64,000 bases of DNA, from positions 186,001 to 250,000 of the forward strand of contig NC_015416.1 of assembly GCF_000204415.1 (NCBI RefSeq). Reading direction: 5' to 3'. This DNA comes from Methanothrix soehngenii GP6. GTDB taxonomy: Archaea > Halobacteriota > Methanosarcinia > Methanotrichales > Methanotrichaceae. How positions within the stretch are numbered: position 1 is the first letter of the stretch; each line of letters starts with the position of its first letter. A program made the translations under genes and the position numbers. Positions 63,011 to 64,000 of the stretch are shown piece by piece. The notes under the pieces are model-generated. The model saw only the letters and a program-made list of their open reading frames with translations. It was not told the origin of the DNA and searched no databases.

Positions 63011-64000
63011 CTAATTCATCAATTGGCCCTGTCTTCTCATTCTTCGGAAGAGGATTATGGCCAGCATTGCCACTCCAGCGAGACCGGCTGGAAGGCCTGA
63101 GCTCTTTGTCTCATCCGCATTGCTTCTCACTACTATCGGCTTGGCCTCGATGATGTTCTCCTGCAGGTCTACTATGCTGCCATCCTGCCCGATCAGGGCG
63201 GTTTGTAGCTGATAGACCCCCGGCTCGAGGGTAGAATTCCAGGTGATCTCCACCGTCTCATCATCCCCGGAGAGAAGAACGGGGGTCTTCTTCTCGGTGA
63301 TATTGAGCACCTCTCCCCCACCAGAGAGGGTGAACCTGAGGAGCCCCTCAAAAGGAACCCGGGAGTCGCCCATGACGGTGGCGCTTGCCCCTGTCTCATC
63401 CTGATAGGTCTCAGTTATCTGGGCATCCTCAATCGCCACAAATGGGTTCATAAAGGCCCTGGTCTGATTGTGGTTCAGCTCCACAATCTTGACCCGGCCC
63501 TCATATGTCTGGCCGTTCTCCAGTATGGGCTTCCATTTGTAGTCCTTTTCAACGGCCATGGACATGAGCCCAGAGATGGGCACTGCCCTCTCCCGGGTTA
63601 CATATAGCGCTCGATCTCCCTGAACCAGCATGTAATAGATGTCCACAATGGTCGGATCGCTGGCGCTTATCGCCAGGTGAAGGCCCCGGGAATCGGAACG
63701 AAAATCGCGCACATCAAACCTTACCGGCTCAACTCCGCCATAATAGAACCGGTAGCATCTCCGGGACTGCACCGCACCATCCTTTATCTCGCCCGCATCA
63801 TCGCTTCTGTTGTCCTTCGTCCCATCATCTCGCAGAGTTGCGCAGACCGAATAGCTTCCCTTATCGACTTTGAGATTTGGCCAGCGCACTACATAGGTGC
63901 CGGGGCCATCGATATCCAGTTTTCTGCTATTCAGAACCTTGTTGTCCTGGGTCAGATCCATCTGAAGAATCCCTTCTCCTCCTCCCACCAGTGTGATATC
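63011..64000 (-). CDS. Membrane-anchored surface protein, 5' end outside window
   Basis: The frame is open to the last base, so the N-terminus is missing; 329 codons visible. Several beta-sandwich domains (for example YVVRWPNLKVDKGSYSVCA, VYQLQTALIGQDGS) are followed by a C-terminal anchor GLPAGLAGVAMLAIILF with a basic RRMRRQG tail. Probable envelope protein; ligand unknown. Confidence 0.72.
   Translation of the reverse strand, partial: DITLVGGGEGILQMDLTQDNKVLNSRKLDIDGPGTYVVRWPNLKVDKGSYSVCATLRDDGTKDNRSDDAGEIKDGAVQSRRCYRFYYGGVEPVRFDVRDFRSDSRGLHLAISASDPTIVDIYYMLVQGDRALYVTRERAVPISGLMSMAVEKDYKWKPILENGQTYEGRVKIVELNHNQTRAFMNPFVAIEDAQITETYQDETGASATVMGDSRVPFEGLLRFTLSGGGEVLNITEKKTPVLLSGDDETVEITWNSTLEPGVYQLQTALIGQDGSIVDLQENIIEAKPIVVRSNADETKSSGLPAGLAGVAMLAIILFRRMRRQGQLMN

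Noticed and set aside
1-64000. tRNA and rRNA genes
   Set aside because: I looked for T-loop-type GGTTCGAATCC patterns and rRNA-like conserved blocks on both strands and found none convincing.

Overview
The window reads as chromosomal DNA of a methanogenic archaeon of the Methanosarcinales/Methanotrichales type; a Methanothrix (Methanosaeta)-like organism is my inference. Evidence: a complete formylmethanofuran dehydrogenase operon in the order F-A-C-D-B, several protein families restricted to methanogens (DUF1890, DUF1894, DUF2098, DUF2117, DUF2121, DUF1638), archaeal Cdc48, class II photolyase, ribose-1,5-bisphosphate isomerase, ADP-dependent sugar kinase, archaeal Shine-Dalgarno sites of GGTGA/GAGGTG type with frequent TTG/GTG starts, and S-layer-type repeats. 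I saw no rRNA, tRNA or CRISPR array.

Layout. 1-11.7 kb: a cysteine-rich protein cut by the window edge, a BaiN-like flavoprotein, R15P isomerase, the purL-purQ-purS operon (PurS is a tandem two-domain fusion), membrane proteins and a photolyase. 11.9-13.5 kb: an IS110-family element with a structured non-coding leader. 13.6-28 kb: nitroreductase-type proteins, an operon of three tiny genes, glyA-folD, mobA, tyrS, aroA, a vapBC module, an ADP-dependent kinase and methanogen-specific genes. 28-33.5 kb: fmdFACDB. 33.7-38.8 kb: a sulfur-carrier/molybdopterin cluster (ubiquitin-like carrier, E1-like enzyme, MoaD, MoaE, CutA) plus hydrolase and proC. 39-41.4 kb: cdc48 behind an HSR1-like heat-shock operator and two short coupled ORFs.

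41.6-56.9 kb is an accessory region rich in insertion sequences, broken genes and toxin-antitoxin genes. A VOC protein, an Nmad3 (nucleotide-modification-associated) protein, a PD-(D/E)XK nuclease-like protein and a helix-hairpin-helix glycosylase-like protein lie in one direction. Nmad3 is cut in two by an IS1634-like element with a clear 6-bp target duplication, and deleting the element restores the reading frame. A second operon (zinc-ribbon protein, membrane protein, clostripain-type C11 protease) is broken by another IS. A second, frameshifted IS110 element carries the same kind of non-coding leader as the first. A TnpB relic, S-layer-type repeats, TPR proteins and a MazF-like toxin frameshifted in a G tract complete the region.

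57-64 kb returns to ordinary genes: a NosD-like beta-helix protein, duplicated GNAT acetyltransferases, a GH13 glycosidase, DUF1638, thioredoxin and two exported or membrane-anchored proteins, the last cut by the window edge.

Functional links: mobA, moaE, moaD and the E1-like enzyme can supply the pterin cofactor of formylmethanofuran dehydrogenase. glyA-folD give a folate-based one-carbon branch. The most likely little-described systems are the Nmad3/nuclease/glycosylase island and the zinc-ribbon/membrane/C11-protease operon.
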